From the NCBI GenBank assembly GCA_920105625.2, contig OV050030.1, positions 428,388,240 to 428,452,239 of the forward strand: DNA of 64,000 nt, given 5' to 3'. How positions within the stretch are numbered: position 1 is the first letter of the stretch; every line of letters starts with the position of its first letter. Below are positions 22,500 to 36,586 of this stretch, piece after piece. This DNA is from Clusia tigrina (Eukaryota; Arthropoda; Insecta; Diptera; Clusiidae). The notes under the pieces were generated by a model, which did no database searches, was not told the DNA's origin, and saw nothing but the letters and a program-made list of their open reading frames with translations. The translations under genes were made by a program, and so were the position numbers.

Positions 22500-25400
22500 A
22501 TGGCTGTCAAACAGAACAATACGGAATCTAATGGTCAACCTTTATCTGCCAATGGTAACACAGCCAACGCTTCTGGTGGGAGCATGAAAACAAATATACA
22601 GGGCGGAGCTTCAGGTGCGGGTACCAAATCGGGTATAAAAAATTCTAACATGGACGGAGGTGGTGGGAATGCTGAACAACCTGGTTGTAGTGGCACCGGG
22701 TCTCCTCCCAAGCCGAAATGTCCTAGCGGGGCTGCTACTACAACTAACATCTTTGTCGGAGCCAGCCCTACTCCCGCCAAGCTAAAAGACATCACGCATA
22801 TTCTGCAATTTATTGAATTCTTGGAGTTCAACCAGCAGCAGGTAAGCCTCGGGCAGGACATTTTAAAAATCTACCAACACGTCATCATCGAGTTGGCGCG
22901 GGTGCAGATTCCTCGTCAAACGCCCGAAGAATTAAAGCGTTTCAAAGAAGATATACTAAAAGTTAGCGCGTTCTTCGAAAAAGCGGGCGAAAAAAACATA
23001 TATCTCTTCTATCTTGGTATCGTCTGTCAACTGATCACACAAAGCGATGATCCGCCTTCCTGTGCAGTAGCTATAATATTCCAGCTTTTCAATGCTGACA
23101 TGGTTTATGAGGCAGTAGCTGTAAGTAAATTGGAGTGTCTACAATTGCAACATTTTCCTTACACCCATCTTGGTGTTAACTCGCATTTAAAATTCAATAT
23201 ATGCAGTAAGGAAATATTGGGTTGCTCCTTTTCGTTTACCCTGCAATGTATTGAAGACTTTATAAAACTTGACATTTTTTTGTAGTCACTGCTGGATCAC
23301 AAAATTCCTGACCAGAACATCCGAAAAACCGTGCGTCTGTTAAGTGAGTGGCTTCGCATGTGCAACTTTTGTCAAAATCTTAACTTGTGGATTATGGCTA
23401 TTTTAAATGGACTGCAAGAACAGCAGAAATTTGAGCTTTTCGACGAAATTGCGCTGGAAAATATTGAGCCGTTGTTTTCATCACTAATTCTACCTGTGCT
23501 AAGGCCCAAAGTGGCACCAATTGTGTTCCATATGTTATTATCGGTCAACCATTCACCCCTTGTTTTTCACAAGGTTCGAAACATCAAATGTCAAGCCATA
23601 TATTTATTTAAAACCAATTTGATATTTTGTAGATATTGCCAAAGTTCAATAGGGTTTTATCATATCTTAAACAACAGCCCAACAGTCAAACAACAATTCA
23701 AAAGTTGGTAGATATCACTAGCGCATTAATGGTTCGTTTCTATGGTTACGGGGATTTGTATGAACCAGTCGTAAGTGTTTTGATTGCGTTCTTGTGGTTC
23801 TGGTACTTATTCTTAAAATATCTTTTTAGGAATTGGCGCTCAAGGAGTTCCAGCCCTCCTTCAACTATTTAAATTGCACAAATCGATCCAAGTTTCTCGA
23901 GGACGGCAGCTTTATTTGCGACGAAATTTTGACCTTCACTAATGCTAAGGTTGGTCTGGTGAATTTGGGGAATACTTGCTATATGAACAGCGTTCTGCAG
24001 GCTCTAGCCATGACGAAAGAGTAAGCTACACAGTTTTGTAAATAAAAAGTCGATTAAACTATGCAAATCTTCTACACAGATTCAGTCGCGAAATTTTACT
24101 TTTGGAAAGTAAATCACAATTGTTGATTAAAATGCAACAGCAGATAGCGCTAATGCTGTATTCTATACGGAATGAGCTTACTCCATCTCGTGTGTTAAAC
24201 GCTACACGTCCACCAGGCTTCTCCCCGGGCATACAACAGGATAGCTCCGAATTTTTGGGGTACCTTTTGGATACCCTGCATGAACAAGAAGTGGCGTTTC
24301 GTAAAAGCACAACTGTAATATCAGATGTTAGTACTGAAACAGTCACTCAGAGATCCAGGAGAGCGAGCGAGTCAGCAGAAGATGCTGCGTGCACAGAAGG
24401 TGCATCAGCGTTCTCTAATGATAATGAGTTCGGTGTCCAATCGAAAACTGTTATCACATCCTCTATTAACACCGATGAAAAGAAATGCAAAAGCACAAAT
24501 AATCAGCACAGTAACACTTCGTCTTCCTTCACTTCTAACGCCTCTTCGCTATCAACGATCGAAAAAACATTCACCGGCAAATTGGCTACTACCTATAAAT
24601 GCTTGACTTGTGGCTGGAAGAGTTGCAATGTAGACAGTTTTCGAGATCTACAGCTTTCCTTTCCGGAGGTGAAGAACGATTGCGCATCAAACTACTCCGT
24701 CCAGGATCTCATTGATTACTATTGCACTCCTGAAAAGTTATATGGAGACAATCAATATTTCTGTGAACAATGCAGACGACTTTCAGATGCGGAGCGGCAT
24801 ATCAATGTAATCAGTGCGCCAAAAAATTTGATTTTAACACTGAAGCATTTCAAGTACGACCAAAAGTATCATATGCGAGCCAAATTGATGCACAAAGTAT
24901 TCCATGATGAGAAGGTTTGAATTTTTATACATTATATACATTTGCATGCATATGTAGGGTATTTAGTTGGGCTTTTCTGTTTGGACCATCAAACGAATTC
25001 ATTGGTTTTTGATATTTGGATAAGAGCTCAGGAAAACTATGAAACTTTGTCCTAGGACTAGTGCTAGGTGATGATGTTAGTGTGCGACTGCACTTTTAGA
25101 AGGTCTGAAATAGCCAGATATCGTGCATATAAAGAGTCGATATCTTGCAAACATATGTTAATACCAAATAGATCGCTTTAGGAACATGCTAGGAGCTAGA
25201 CTGTTTTTCCTCAAGGTTTTATAGTGCTCCTATGAGCAAAGTTCGTTGAGAAAAATTATTTATCCACTAAGTTATGAATACTTCGTATAATGGGGGTGTC
25301 AGTTTATATATGTCGGTATGTCTTCGATTTTTTGTTAAAATAGGTAGGTATGTGCATATCTCCCAAGGCCTCATTGGACTTACTACAAAATTCCGCAGCC

Positions 25401-28097
25401 TCATCGACTTGCGTATCAATATTTTTACATATGAATTTATTTTTACGTATGAAATGCAAAGAGCTATCTTTCATAGGTTCTTTCTTCTTCTTAGATGGCC
25501 ATGACAAGCCGTTAACTGATTACAGCCTCGCCAATCAAAGACCTCCAAGCGTCTCTGCTAAGTGCGCGCTGTCTCCAATTTGTGACACCAAGTCTAGATA
25601 GGTGTGCCTCCACTTGATCCTTTGGTCGGCATCTTTCAGAGGTTTTATAAAGCTCAAAAAGTAGCCTGTTCTCTCAATAATTCTTACGCTACTCCTTAAT
25701 AATATGAGAGCGAGGATCGTCATGTTTTGGAATAGCTGGGACGATAAGTATTTACTTTATTCAACTCTCGATTTAAAAGCTTTAACCCTGTCCCAGAGAA
25801 ATCCGCACGTTTTTCCAGTTATACACTAGTAAAAGCGCCGATCAAACTTAATATTGTTGTGTGCTATATGTGTAAATTACAACAAATACATTGAACATGA
25901 CTCCCTAATTGAAGAACAGTTTCCAATTGAAGTGAATTGGAACTGATTGGATTTCTTCCACTATGAATTTGTGACGTTTGATAAACATTTCTAATGCAAC
26001 TATTTGGCTATGAGCACGTGCTTGAACGATTGAGATCGTTACTGAGCGATTGCAGATCATCTAGAGTTAGCTACCAGAATGTACTTATGTTTCCTATCCC
26101 AACTCTTTGCCATGACGTACTCTTCTGTAAGCTTCAAACTTTTTTGCAGCTGCCGGGTATGGTATTAGTATTTTGTTAAATGTGCTAAAAGTGATAACTT
26201 ATGAAAACAGCAGATTTCGTTCTGTAAAGTAAAATTTTACTAGCGATTATAAAGCAAGAATCTAACTTTGCCCCTCAGTCTCTCGAGTTCCAAGATAAAA
26301 TTCCGATTCCGTTCGCAACGCCACCACGAACATGTGGCGGAAATTGCAACTAGAGCTTTGACGAGCAGATGATTTCCTTCTCGTTTCCGTTATTACTTTT
26401 GTTTACAAATTTCTCTTCGTGGGATATTGTAAGATCTCTAGTTTGCCCCACTTCGAGGCGTGCTAACCTTTATATTTCTTCTGCCGTTATCGATTATGTT
26501 CACCTTTGCATAATTAGAACAATAACTAAAAACGTTAATTATGTAAGTATATTTATATATACTTGTATATATCATGACTGTTGCTACTGGGTGCATATCC
26601 TTTATGATATTTGATTCATTTATAGTACCACTTGAACGAGAAACTCAGTAAGAGGAGGGGGACAGTTTATAATCAAAGATGTCTTGCCCAAAAATAAGCT
26701 GTTTGCAATATTTATCTACGTTCCACATTTTTACTAAAATTAAATAATGGGAATTTTTACCTCAGTTCTTTATAGAAGGATCAAGGGTGAAAAATGGGTG
26801 ATTAAGTATCACCACTGAGGAAACAATACATATAGAGAGCTCAAATCCCGAAAATAGTGGATTAATTAAACTACTGGTAATTGTTGTATGGGAGCTACTC
26901 TTATGGAACACGCTGTGCATTGGGATCTAGCAGTGAGCAATTTATTAAACAATTATCTTCGCTGTTTGAGCTCTCTATATGTCATGTTTGCTCAGTGGTA
27001 TCACTAAGATTTTACTAAATATCGCAGCTTTTTCCATCATATCGCATAAAAAACGGAAGACATTTTTCTTGGCATTTCCTTCGTTGAAAGTCGGCAGAGT
27101 ATGCAACGAGTTCTCTGTTGAAGTTTTACACGTCACATTTTGACGTGGTGAGTGGGAGCCGACAATAATTTTGATGGAAAAATCCGAATGCAAAACCAAT
27201 ATTTTGTAAAATTATCTCCTGGTGCTGGTAATATCGACTTGTGTGAAAAGACAACGCACACTTTTATTTGATTTCTTTGGAGGATTGCTGGAAACCTGGG
27301 CATGATAAAGTGCCACTTCCCTGCAGCCACGCCAAAATTAACGAGTAGAAATGCATACAGAGGCAATTGCACGCTATAAACAATACTCGTTGCTGCATGT
27401 TTACTGGGATTTTAGAACAGACAGTTGGCCCGCCATTTCAAATAGGATCCGAGCTCTATTCGCACCCAAACAGTAGAGAACATTTTGCAGCTTGCTAATA
27501 TCCTTTTTGCTAATGAATTTTTGTAATTAAAAAATATATTTTTTGCTTCAGGTGTCCGTGAAAGTGTACTCTACCGAGTCGCTTGAAGACGTTTCGGTTC
27601 ATTATGATCTATACGCCGGTGTAGTGCATTCTGGCTTCAGCATGGATTCTGGCCATTACTATACCTATGCTGCCGATGATTGCAATAAGTGGTATAAATT
27701 CAACGACAACATCGTCACAGCATCGAAGTCGGAGGAACTGCACAATCTGACACCGCCAAACACGCCTTACATATTATTTTACCAAATGGGTGCACACTCG
27801 AATGAAAGCGTAGAGGCTCCGGCAACCGCCACCAAAGTAACGAAGGTGGACGTGCCAGCTCAGTTGAAGTTGGAGGAGTTACCACGCGATTTACGTGACT
27901 ACGTGAACCACGATAACTGCATCTATACAGAAGAACTTAAATTGAGGCGTTTTAGGAGCTCTAAGGCAGCGATGGCTCATGACACATCGAAGGTTAATGG
28001 CCGTTATGATGCTGACGACGACCAGCCACCGCCTGGTAGTGGCAGTGGTTGCGGTGGTAACGCTATGAATATCAATGTTAATCGTTTCGTTTTTTAA
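22500..28097 (+). CDS. USP35/USP38-type ubiquitin carboxyl-terminal hydrolase
   Basis: Six exons: 22500-23120, 23286-23573, 23633-23770, 23830-24020, 24080-24914 and 27552-28097; phases 0, 0, 0, 2, 0; 872 residues. A C19 cysteine protease that removes ubiquitin from proteins. The Cys box is VGLVNLGNTCYMNSVLQAL (Cys about 399) and the His box is DSGHYYTYAADD (His about 726), with KWYKFNDNIV after it. The QQDSSEFLGYLLD block is present, and a zinc site is formed by YKCLTCGWKSC and YFCEQCRR. The N-terminus is low-complexity (G/S/N, about 90 residues). A helical region of about 250 residues without motifs follows, as in USP35/38. A serine-rich insert of about 110 residues lies between the QQDSSEF block and the first zinc pair. 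Donors GTTCGA (23574) and GTTTGA (24915) are atypical but fit the phase. The exact Drosophila orthologue is not named. Confidence 0.88.
25480..25619 (-). pseudogene. 3' end of an RTE-like non-LTR element
   Basis: On the minus strand the frame reads DQVEAHLSRLGVTNWRQRAL, then SRDAWRSLIGEAVIS and a stop at 25512-25514. The TNWRQRAxxRxxWR word is the typical last few dozen residues of many insect RTE-type retrotransposons. The short 3' tail ends in GGCCATCTAAGAAGAAGAA, a small tandem repeat as expected for RTE. The 5' side is lost. Clade assignment is inference. Confidence 0.6.
26807..27004. repeat. Long inverted repeat, possible MITE remnant
   Basis: Left arm 26807-26845 (TATCACCACTGAGG... GAGAGCTCAAA) and right arm 26965-27004 (TTTGAGCTCTCTATATGT... 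GAGTGG-like end) pair over about 39 bases with three mismatches, around a spacer of about 120 bases. No clear target duplication and no coding. It could be a short TIR element or a foldback structure in the intron RNA. Confidence 0.6.
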
Positions 28098-30419
28098 TGG
28101 AAGAGGTGTCACCATTAAACCCTATACATGCACCCCCAAGCACATAACAACTGAAATTTATTAATCAAATTATATAGCAGTATACGACTTTATATAAATA
28201 TATATAGTATATATATTTATATTTATGTGTATATATCATCACTGAACAAATTTATATATAAATGTAATTAAGCACTTTTGTAAAGCAAAACAGTATCATC
28301 TCCAGCAGAGTTGACTTATTATGTTTGATGATGAGCAAGGGGCGTGTCTGTGAAATATATGTGATTTCACACAATTTTTTAATTGGTTATTTTTAGTTCT
28401 TAAATTGTAACTCACTGTACTTTTCGTACCTTTAATCTTCAGCTAATCTAAACTACTTTTATACTTAACCGTTAAATTGATAATAACTAAAAATCGAACT
28501 AAGTTGTAAACATATATAGAGCCGCTAAATCCTATAAAAAATTTTCATTAGAGTACTTGATATTGGTAAGAATTTTGTAGTTAGATATTACTAAGGTAGA
28601 AATACTATTGCCACCAAGATAAATTATGTTTTTAAAATTAATGTTTAATTTTGATACATGTTAAAATATATATTAATCTGAAGTAAAAAACCAAAACTGG
28701 TTTATAAATATTAATAAAAATAATAATATTGGCAATTAAAAAACACTTGGATTTCGTGGTTGCACGCGCTTTTGTTTACTGTTTCAAATATTTCCGCATA
28801 GTTTTAGATTGTATTTTAATTTAACAATATCCTGTGTTTCAAATGGTTTATAAAACTTTTGAATTTTTGCAGACAGACAGAATTGCAAAGACTGTTATAC
28901 TAAACGTGAGAAATAAGCAATTGTAGAATAGTATTTGAAATCATTACAAAACTCGTAAAAATACTCGTAAATCTTAGACGAAATTCTTATATTCTAAGTA
29001 AAACTATTCAAAATCTGGGGCGCACCAAAATGTTAAATAAGCCCATGCGTGAGTTTGGAGTGTTTTCAAAACAAATTGAATCTTAGTTTGTAAATGTTGA
29101 ATGTATCGGAAAATACAAGTTAATTTTGTTTTTAATAGTTTGTAATCAGAAGCTAAATTAAGAATTATGATATAAAATTTTATTATAAATTATTAACCAA
29201 GAAAAACAAATAAAATAAAAATGCCAAAATACATCAACGGTCTGCTATTTAATTGCTTTAAAATTACTTCAGTGTAGATGCATACAATTACAGATTTTAC
29301 CAGATGGTGACATATTGACACAGTTTAGCCTTCAATAATATAAAGTTATAAATAAATGTTCTACGCGATTGCATTAATATCCCTACTCTCATTATTATAT
29401 TACGATGTGCACGGGATTCATTCAAAAGTGACCCAATTTATTATATTTTTTATAAAAGGTACATGTATGTACATAATTGTCAACGTTCCGACTCACTCAA
29501 AAAAATCCGTTCATACATTTCTTTGAGATTCCAAAAACGGTTGCTGTAAAAATATGAGACTCCTACAGATTTTAGTGCTGATGTGTTGGTATAATGAACT
29601 CCAAACTTTACAATAGTAAAGCAGCATTCCACAAAATGGATCGATTACGTTGCGCAATAAAGGCCCGAGATTCCTTTGCAGCTGTCCTTAATCTGCTAAA
29701 CACCATTTCAATATTTTTCAAATTATAATGAGGCTGAGTACCAATTAACTAAATTATAGGTTCCAAGTTCTAAGATCGTAATCCAGACAATTTTCATGTT
29801 TAAACTAGAATTATGCATTTATTCTTATTTTGTTACAGCTCTCTTTTAATTTACAATATACTATAAAATTTGAACAAACACTACATTCTCAACTAAAAGA
29901 AAGCTTAGGAAAATTGGTGGGTTTTCAACTCTTTAGAAGCAAGAAGAACAAGAATTACACAGATTTTCCATTCTGCTGGTCTTACCCAAGGCTCAAACCG
30001 TCCGAAACTTCATATTGAAAATATTCAGCATTGCGAATTGACACACGGCCAAATATTCTAAAACTGGACACTAGATTTTTTGTCAGTGTTTTCAGAATTG
30101 TCAAAATCAACTGATTGCAGGTATCAGCTGTCAAAATGACGCAAAGTGGTATTTGCAACCGTAAAAATAAATTTTAATGTTGTCTTTTATTTATTGTTTC
30201 TGTGTTTGTGTTTGCGGGGCAAAGTCAAAGTTATTGGGGTTAAGAATCTTACTTGAAGATTTTTGATAATATTCCATTTGATATTTAATGGCAATTAATT
30301 GTGACAGTGAGAGAAAGCAGGAGAGTTTGTGCGAAGTGGAAATTTTCAAGTTTAGGACGTAGAAAAGGTCTAAGATTGTTGTAAAATGTTGTCTAAATGC
30401 GGAGGCACATAGTTATAAA

Positions 30420-30424
<5 letters not shown>
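28098..30424. other. 3' UTR of the USP gene and spacer before Pdk
   Basis: Very AT-rich, about 2.3 kb, with many possible AATAAA signals (for example near 28714), so the USP transcript end cannot be fixed. No coding frame with domain content. Confidence 0.5.

Positions 30425-30476
<52 letters not shown>
30425..30476. repeat. (TA)n microsatellite
   Basis: About 26 uninterrupted AT units just upstream of the Pdk start region. Confidence 0.9.
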
Positions 30477-30478
<2 letters not shown>

Positions 30479-30729
30479 CTTTTTACTTAATTGTATTATT
30501 AAAAGTTTAAAAAATTATTGAAAGTAAGTTCGCGTAAATAAAGTAGTAATACCTCAGACACGGCTGCAGCCATATACATACATATCTATATATACATATA
30601 TATGCATGTACATATGCACATGTACCTACAGCACAACAATAAATATACGCTATAAAAACAACAACAATTGAACGTTAATAAAGTAACAGCCAGCAGAAGG
30701 CAAACAGCATTTACACAAGCAACAACAAA

Positions 30730-33700
30730 ATGCGAATTTTTCCAGTTCGCCTCAGCATTCCTAAAATGCTCGATTTTTATAGTCAGTTTAATCCATCGCC
30801 ACTATCCATAAAGCAATTCATAGACTTTGGTGAGTAACTAATTTGTTAATACCTTTTACGCTCCTCTTTGTATATTATTATAAATATGTGTTTGTTTACA
30901 TTTAATATTGTGCCTTTTGTATGTAGGCATCACGAATCTAATTCAAACCTACCGCAGCTGGAATAGGTTGGTTTAGAAGATTAATAAATAAATACAGTTG
31001 AACAAATACAATAAATATGTATGAAATCGCGAATAAAAATAATCAATTCTTTTAAGTATTCTCAAATCATAAAGTGACGACACAAAAATTATTTGAGTGT
31101 TCTTGGATTTTCATTGCTGAATATCACTTTTTGTTTGGAGCCTACGAAGGCTGGTGACATGCTTAGTTAAGTGTGGGGGCTAACATTAATAGTGGAAATA
31201 GTTGATAGTGACGATTTTAAGCAGATTCATGTATATAAAATTGTATATTATCATTGTAATTTGGGATTCAGTTTACAAATTATAATATCAAAGTAATGAA
31301 AATGCGGTCAGTAGCAACAATGTAATTAAAGATTCCAATGAGGGCATTTCCATTTGCACAAACTTACATGCATACATATGTACTTGTATATACGACTATA
31401 TCCGCTCATTCACAAGCATGATTGACAGTAAAATATTCCAATGAGCAGCTCATCCCGAGTCGAATAAATTGAAAAGGTCATTTCAATGACGAATATTTAT
31501 TACCTTTGCCCAGTATATCATGTTTCTTTTTCTCATGTTCTCAAAACTATCTTATACGTATGTAAGTGGTGCGATGTTCCGTGTAACTCTTGGACTGCTT
31601 GTTAGTTAAGGGATATTTATTGAAAGGTGTAAATAAATAAAAGTAAGAATTATAAATACGAACAGGTACGAATTTGAGTTGAAGTTCAAATAAAAATTAA
31701 GCACTTACAATTTGTTGCCTCATATATACGTACGTACATACATATGGATATATATTTCACACCCACCAATGCCGTCCACATTCGCCGCTAATTCTTAAAT
31801 GCATGTACGTATGTGTATGTGTATTCAGACATACAGCCACACTTATGGTGGATTATATAAACATGCACAAGCCTGCGTTTGTTACTGTACAAAAATTACG
31901 TGTCATACTTTTCAGGGCATGAACTTAGGAATCGGTGTTTGTTTTTTTAAGAAATAGTGGTTTGAACTTGTTATACAATATGATGAACAAGAATATAGTT
32001 CATTATATTTCAAGTGTTCTCTTCTCATTAATAGGATCTTCTGAGGAATTTCGTAATAATTAAGTAATGCATTAATTCTCCAGAGGATTCACCAATGAAT
32101 CCAAGGAGTATCCTTTGTTGGCTAAGTGGAATTTTATCTGGCTTCAAGCTCACTGGTATTGTACCAGATGTGATAATGTTACATAAGTAAGGATACTCAT
32201 CTATACACGACCGAATTCATTGTGAAACTCGGAAAGCAGTCCTGACTGTCGAGAATATAGGGAAAATTTGGTCAATTTCTGAACAACCAGAATAACAACT
32301 AGAAATGAAGAATGCAGTCTGAAAATATACATTCACCCACGACATTTGCCAATCCCCAGTACACTTTGGAATTGCAGAGATATGCAGTTGAAAGAGGCGT
32401 GGTTACAGTAACACATACGTTTAGAACATACATACATATGTATTTAGCAGTCGGTTCAACCAAACTTACGTGCTTTCAACAGATTTTACTTTCAATTTTT
32501 TTCTCAAAATTAATTTAATTAAATAATAAATAAGTAAATAAATAGAATTAATTAAATAATTTATTGTAAATTTTCCCAAAAAAATTAACAAATTTATATC
32601 ATTTTTCAGGACAAAATGCCTGTGAGAAAAAATCTTTTATTTTCTTGCGTAAGGAATTGCCTGTTCGGTTGGCAAATATCATGAAGGAGATCGCCCTCCT
32701 GCCGGACAACCTTCTTCACACACGTTCCGTACAGCAAGTGAGTTCTTGGTATGTGAAAAGCTTCGAAGACGTTCTGGAGTTCGAAAAATGCGAACCATCG
32801 CATAGTAATTTGCAAAAGTTAGTTTGAATGCACTCACAAATGAAACGTGTAATTATTTCTGTCTTCATTTGAAATCGCAGGTTCTGCAGTACTTTAAAGC
32901 AAATACGCAATCGGCACAACGATGTAGTGCAGACTATGGCGCAAGGAGTAATTGAATTAAAGGAGGTGCAAATCGAATCGACGGTTGATGCGTCAGTGGA
33001 GACGTCGATACAGTATTTTTTGGACCGACTCTATATGTCGCGCATTAGTATACGCATGTTGATTAATCAGCACAGTGAGTCCCACATTCATATTGAACTT
33101 TTCTGATATTTGTTAATCATTAACTCCATATATCTGTACTTTGAGGTACGTAGAATGTACCACTTTATAAGTACACTAATGAGTCACTCAACTTTTCAGC
33201 CATATTATTTGGGGAGAACCCGAATGAACAAGGTCGTCACATTGGTTGCTTAGATCCTGCTTGTCAGTTGTCATCTGTAGTAGCAGACGCATATGAGAAT
33301 GCACGTTTCCTCTGTGATCAGTACTACTTGATCAGTCCTGAACTGCAAATTCAGGAGCACAATCAATTCGAGGATGCCACTTTACCCATACGCACCGTGT
33401 ATGTGCCTTCCCATCTCTATCATATGCTTTTCGAGCTGTTCAAGAACTCTATGCGTGCCGTGGTGGAGCATCACGATCAAGATAAGTGTGACAAGATGCC
33501 ACCAATAAAAGTATTAATTGTGCGTGGTAAAGAGGACATTTGTGTAAAGGTAGCCTTGCAAATAACCATATATAAGCCTTTATTCTAAGATCAATTCACT
33601 TTGGTAAGAATGACTTTGAGATCTAAATGTAAACATTTTATAATAGATTTCAGACCAGGGCGGCGGCATACCCCGGTCGCAAACAGATCAGCTGTTTAAG

Positions 33701-34064
33701 TACATGTATAGCACAGCGCCGCAACCATCGAAGTCGGATTTGCACACGGTTCCTTTGGCAGGCTACGGTTATGGTTTACCGATTTCTCGGCTGTATGCGC
33801 GGTATTTCCACGGCGATATTGTGTTGCTATCGTGTGAAGGCTACGGCACTGACGCCATCATATACTTGAAGGTAAATTTGGTTGGTAATTTAAAGTAAAA
33901 TCGTCAACAATTTTAATTACATTCAGGCTCTATCTGACGAGGCAAATGAACTTTTGCCTATTTTCAACAAGACCAGTTCGAAATTTTATCGCGCCACAGT
34001 TCCCACGGGAGATTGGTCCAATCAGGTAAAACACACCAAGAAGAAGAAAATCATACAAATATAA
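30730..34064 (+). CDS. Pdk: Pyruvate dehydrogenase kinase, mitochondrial
   Basis: Six exons: 30730-30829, 32610-32817, 32881-33074, 33200-33549, 33647-33871 and 33927-34064; phases 1, 2, 1, 0, 0; 404 residues, normal for the family. It phosphorylates the E1-alpha subunit of the pyruvate dehydrogenase complex in the mitochondrial matrix and so turns it off. The protein opens [20 protein letters not shown] with the usual short N-terminus. The H-box region is [14 protein letters not shown] and the N-box is [17 protein letters not shown]. The G1 box is [10 protein letters not shown] and the G2 region is [19 protein letters not shown]; together they form the GHKL ATP-binding fold. Intron 1 is 1.8 kb. 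The last exon ends [12 protein letters not shown], but it contains a CAG/GTAAAA donor-like site at 34025-34026, which suggests an alternative 3' end. Confidence 0.95.
30830..32609 (+). other. Pdk intron 1
   Basis: A 1.8-kb intron. It contains CATATGTAC-rich microsatellite text but no recognised element. A short coding-looking stretch near 32086-32190 has no ATG or domain that I recognise. Confidence 0.6.
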
Positions 34065-35483
<1,419 letters not shown>

Positions 35484-35635
35484 AAGGTGAATTTACTTGC
35501 ATGGTGACTGCAAGAAAACATTTTTTAAACCAATTTTCCATGCAGTAGCTGTTAAAGTTGAATGTATAGAAAAATGCGATCAAAATAAATAAGCAAACAA
35601 TTGCAAATAGAGTTTTGATTTGTGTAGCACTTTAA

Positions 35636-36150
35636 CCCTACGTCTCCACGGGCAATTTTTGATGGCATGCCATTGGCAATTTCAAGCAAATTGCCAATGG
35701 AGACTCCAAATTGCTTCATGTTGGCAATTTATGTTATGAAATATGTTATGCCATAAATTGCCAACGTGCTGTGTTGCAATCAGTTGTCATTTTTCTTGTT
35801 TGACAGCCTTTTTTCATTTTTTCGTGACGCTCACAGTGGAAGCATCGTCGGACATTTTCGTTTTACCGCATCTATTAAATTAATAAAAACGCTAAAATGA
35901 ATGGAGACTGTGCATTTGCATTCTTTGTAATAAAGGATTCACCCAGAATTTCGGTTTCCTTCTTTTTTCTCTTCATCGTATAAATAAAAAAAAATTTTCA
36001 AGCGTGGGTACAGCGAACTAGATTGCTTGACGGCATTTTCAAAATGACAATGGCATAACATCGCAATGCCCACCATTCAAATATTGCCAACCTTTGCAAT
36101 CGAATTTGACAGATGTTATGCCATCAAAAATTGCCCGTGGAGACGTAGGG
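35636..36150. mobile_element. Nested Harbinger-like MITE with TAA target duplication
   Basis: The left end begins CCCTACGTCTCCACGGGC and continues AATTTTTGATGGCAT; the right end is the exact inverse, ending GCCCGTGGAGACGTAGGG. TIRs are about 33 bp in a 515-bp element. TAA flanks both sides (35633-35635 and 36151-36153), and the empty site CTTTAAGC is preserved in MITE copy 1 near 20900. TIRs plus a 3-bp TWA duplication fit PIF/Harbinger. The interior carries further inverted text (ATGTTATG...CATAAATTGCCAA). No transposase is encoded. Confidence 0.85.
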
Positions 36151-36256
36151 TAAGCAACTCTTATGTATTTCTTCATTTCTCTCAATTTCGTCTATTTTGA
36201 ACTGTACCTAATCGCACATTGCTTATATCTGACAATTCCGGAGGTACGAAATCCAC

Positions 36257-36349
36257 CTTGCAGTCACCATGTAAGTAAATTCACCTTGTTGTAGTCACCA
36301 TGTAAGTAAATTCACCTTGTTGCAGCCACCATGTAAGTAAATTCACCTT
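36257..36349. repeat. 31-bp tandem triplication of the MITE terminus
   Basis: Three consecutive copies of a 31-bp unit that contains the MITE family A right terminus (CACCATGTAAGTAAATTCAC core), with ends at 36287, 36318 and 36349. Confidence 0.9.
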
Positions 36350-36586
36350 AGTCGAGGTGAACTTTTGAGATTTCATCAGGTGTGTTGCAAGCAATGTAGA
36401 AAGGAGTGTAGAAAGCAAGACTGCAATTTGTGAGATGCAACAAATCCTCATTCAGCAGCCAGAGTTGGTTATGGGAATATAACATGAATTTTTTATATAC
36501 ATATGTTCATGTACATATATAAACTGTATGAATGAATGAAACAAAGAGGGAAAAGGTACCTTGACCAATTTGATATATTTGACCTA

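Larger units (their letters stand above)
24915..27551 (+). other. USP intron 5
   Basis: A 2.6-kb intron, large compared with the other introns of the gene (56-165 bases). It holds a LINE C-terminal remnant (25480-25619, minus) and a long inverted repeat (26807-27004). The remaining sequence has no recognised feature. Confidence 0.7.
35484..36349. mobile_element. MITE family A, copy 2, interrupted and with tandem right end
   Basis: Left end AAGGTGAATTTACTTGCA at 35484. The shared right end (TGTAAGTAAATTCACCTT) finishes at 36287 and is then repeated twice more with a 31-bp period (ends 36318 and 36349). The element is interrupted at 35636-36150 by a different MITE flanked by TAA. Relative to copies 1 and 3, about 60 internal bases are deleted near the insertion side. 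AGTC lies directly outside both outer ends (35480-35483 and near 36351-36354), perhaps a short target duplication. Confidence 0.82.

Noticed and set aside
22535..22861. 108-codon minus-strand frame
   Set aside because: Shadow of the first USP exon, which has the family motifs downstream.
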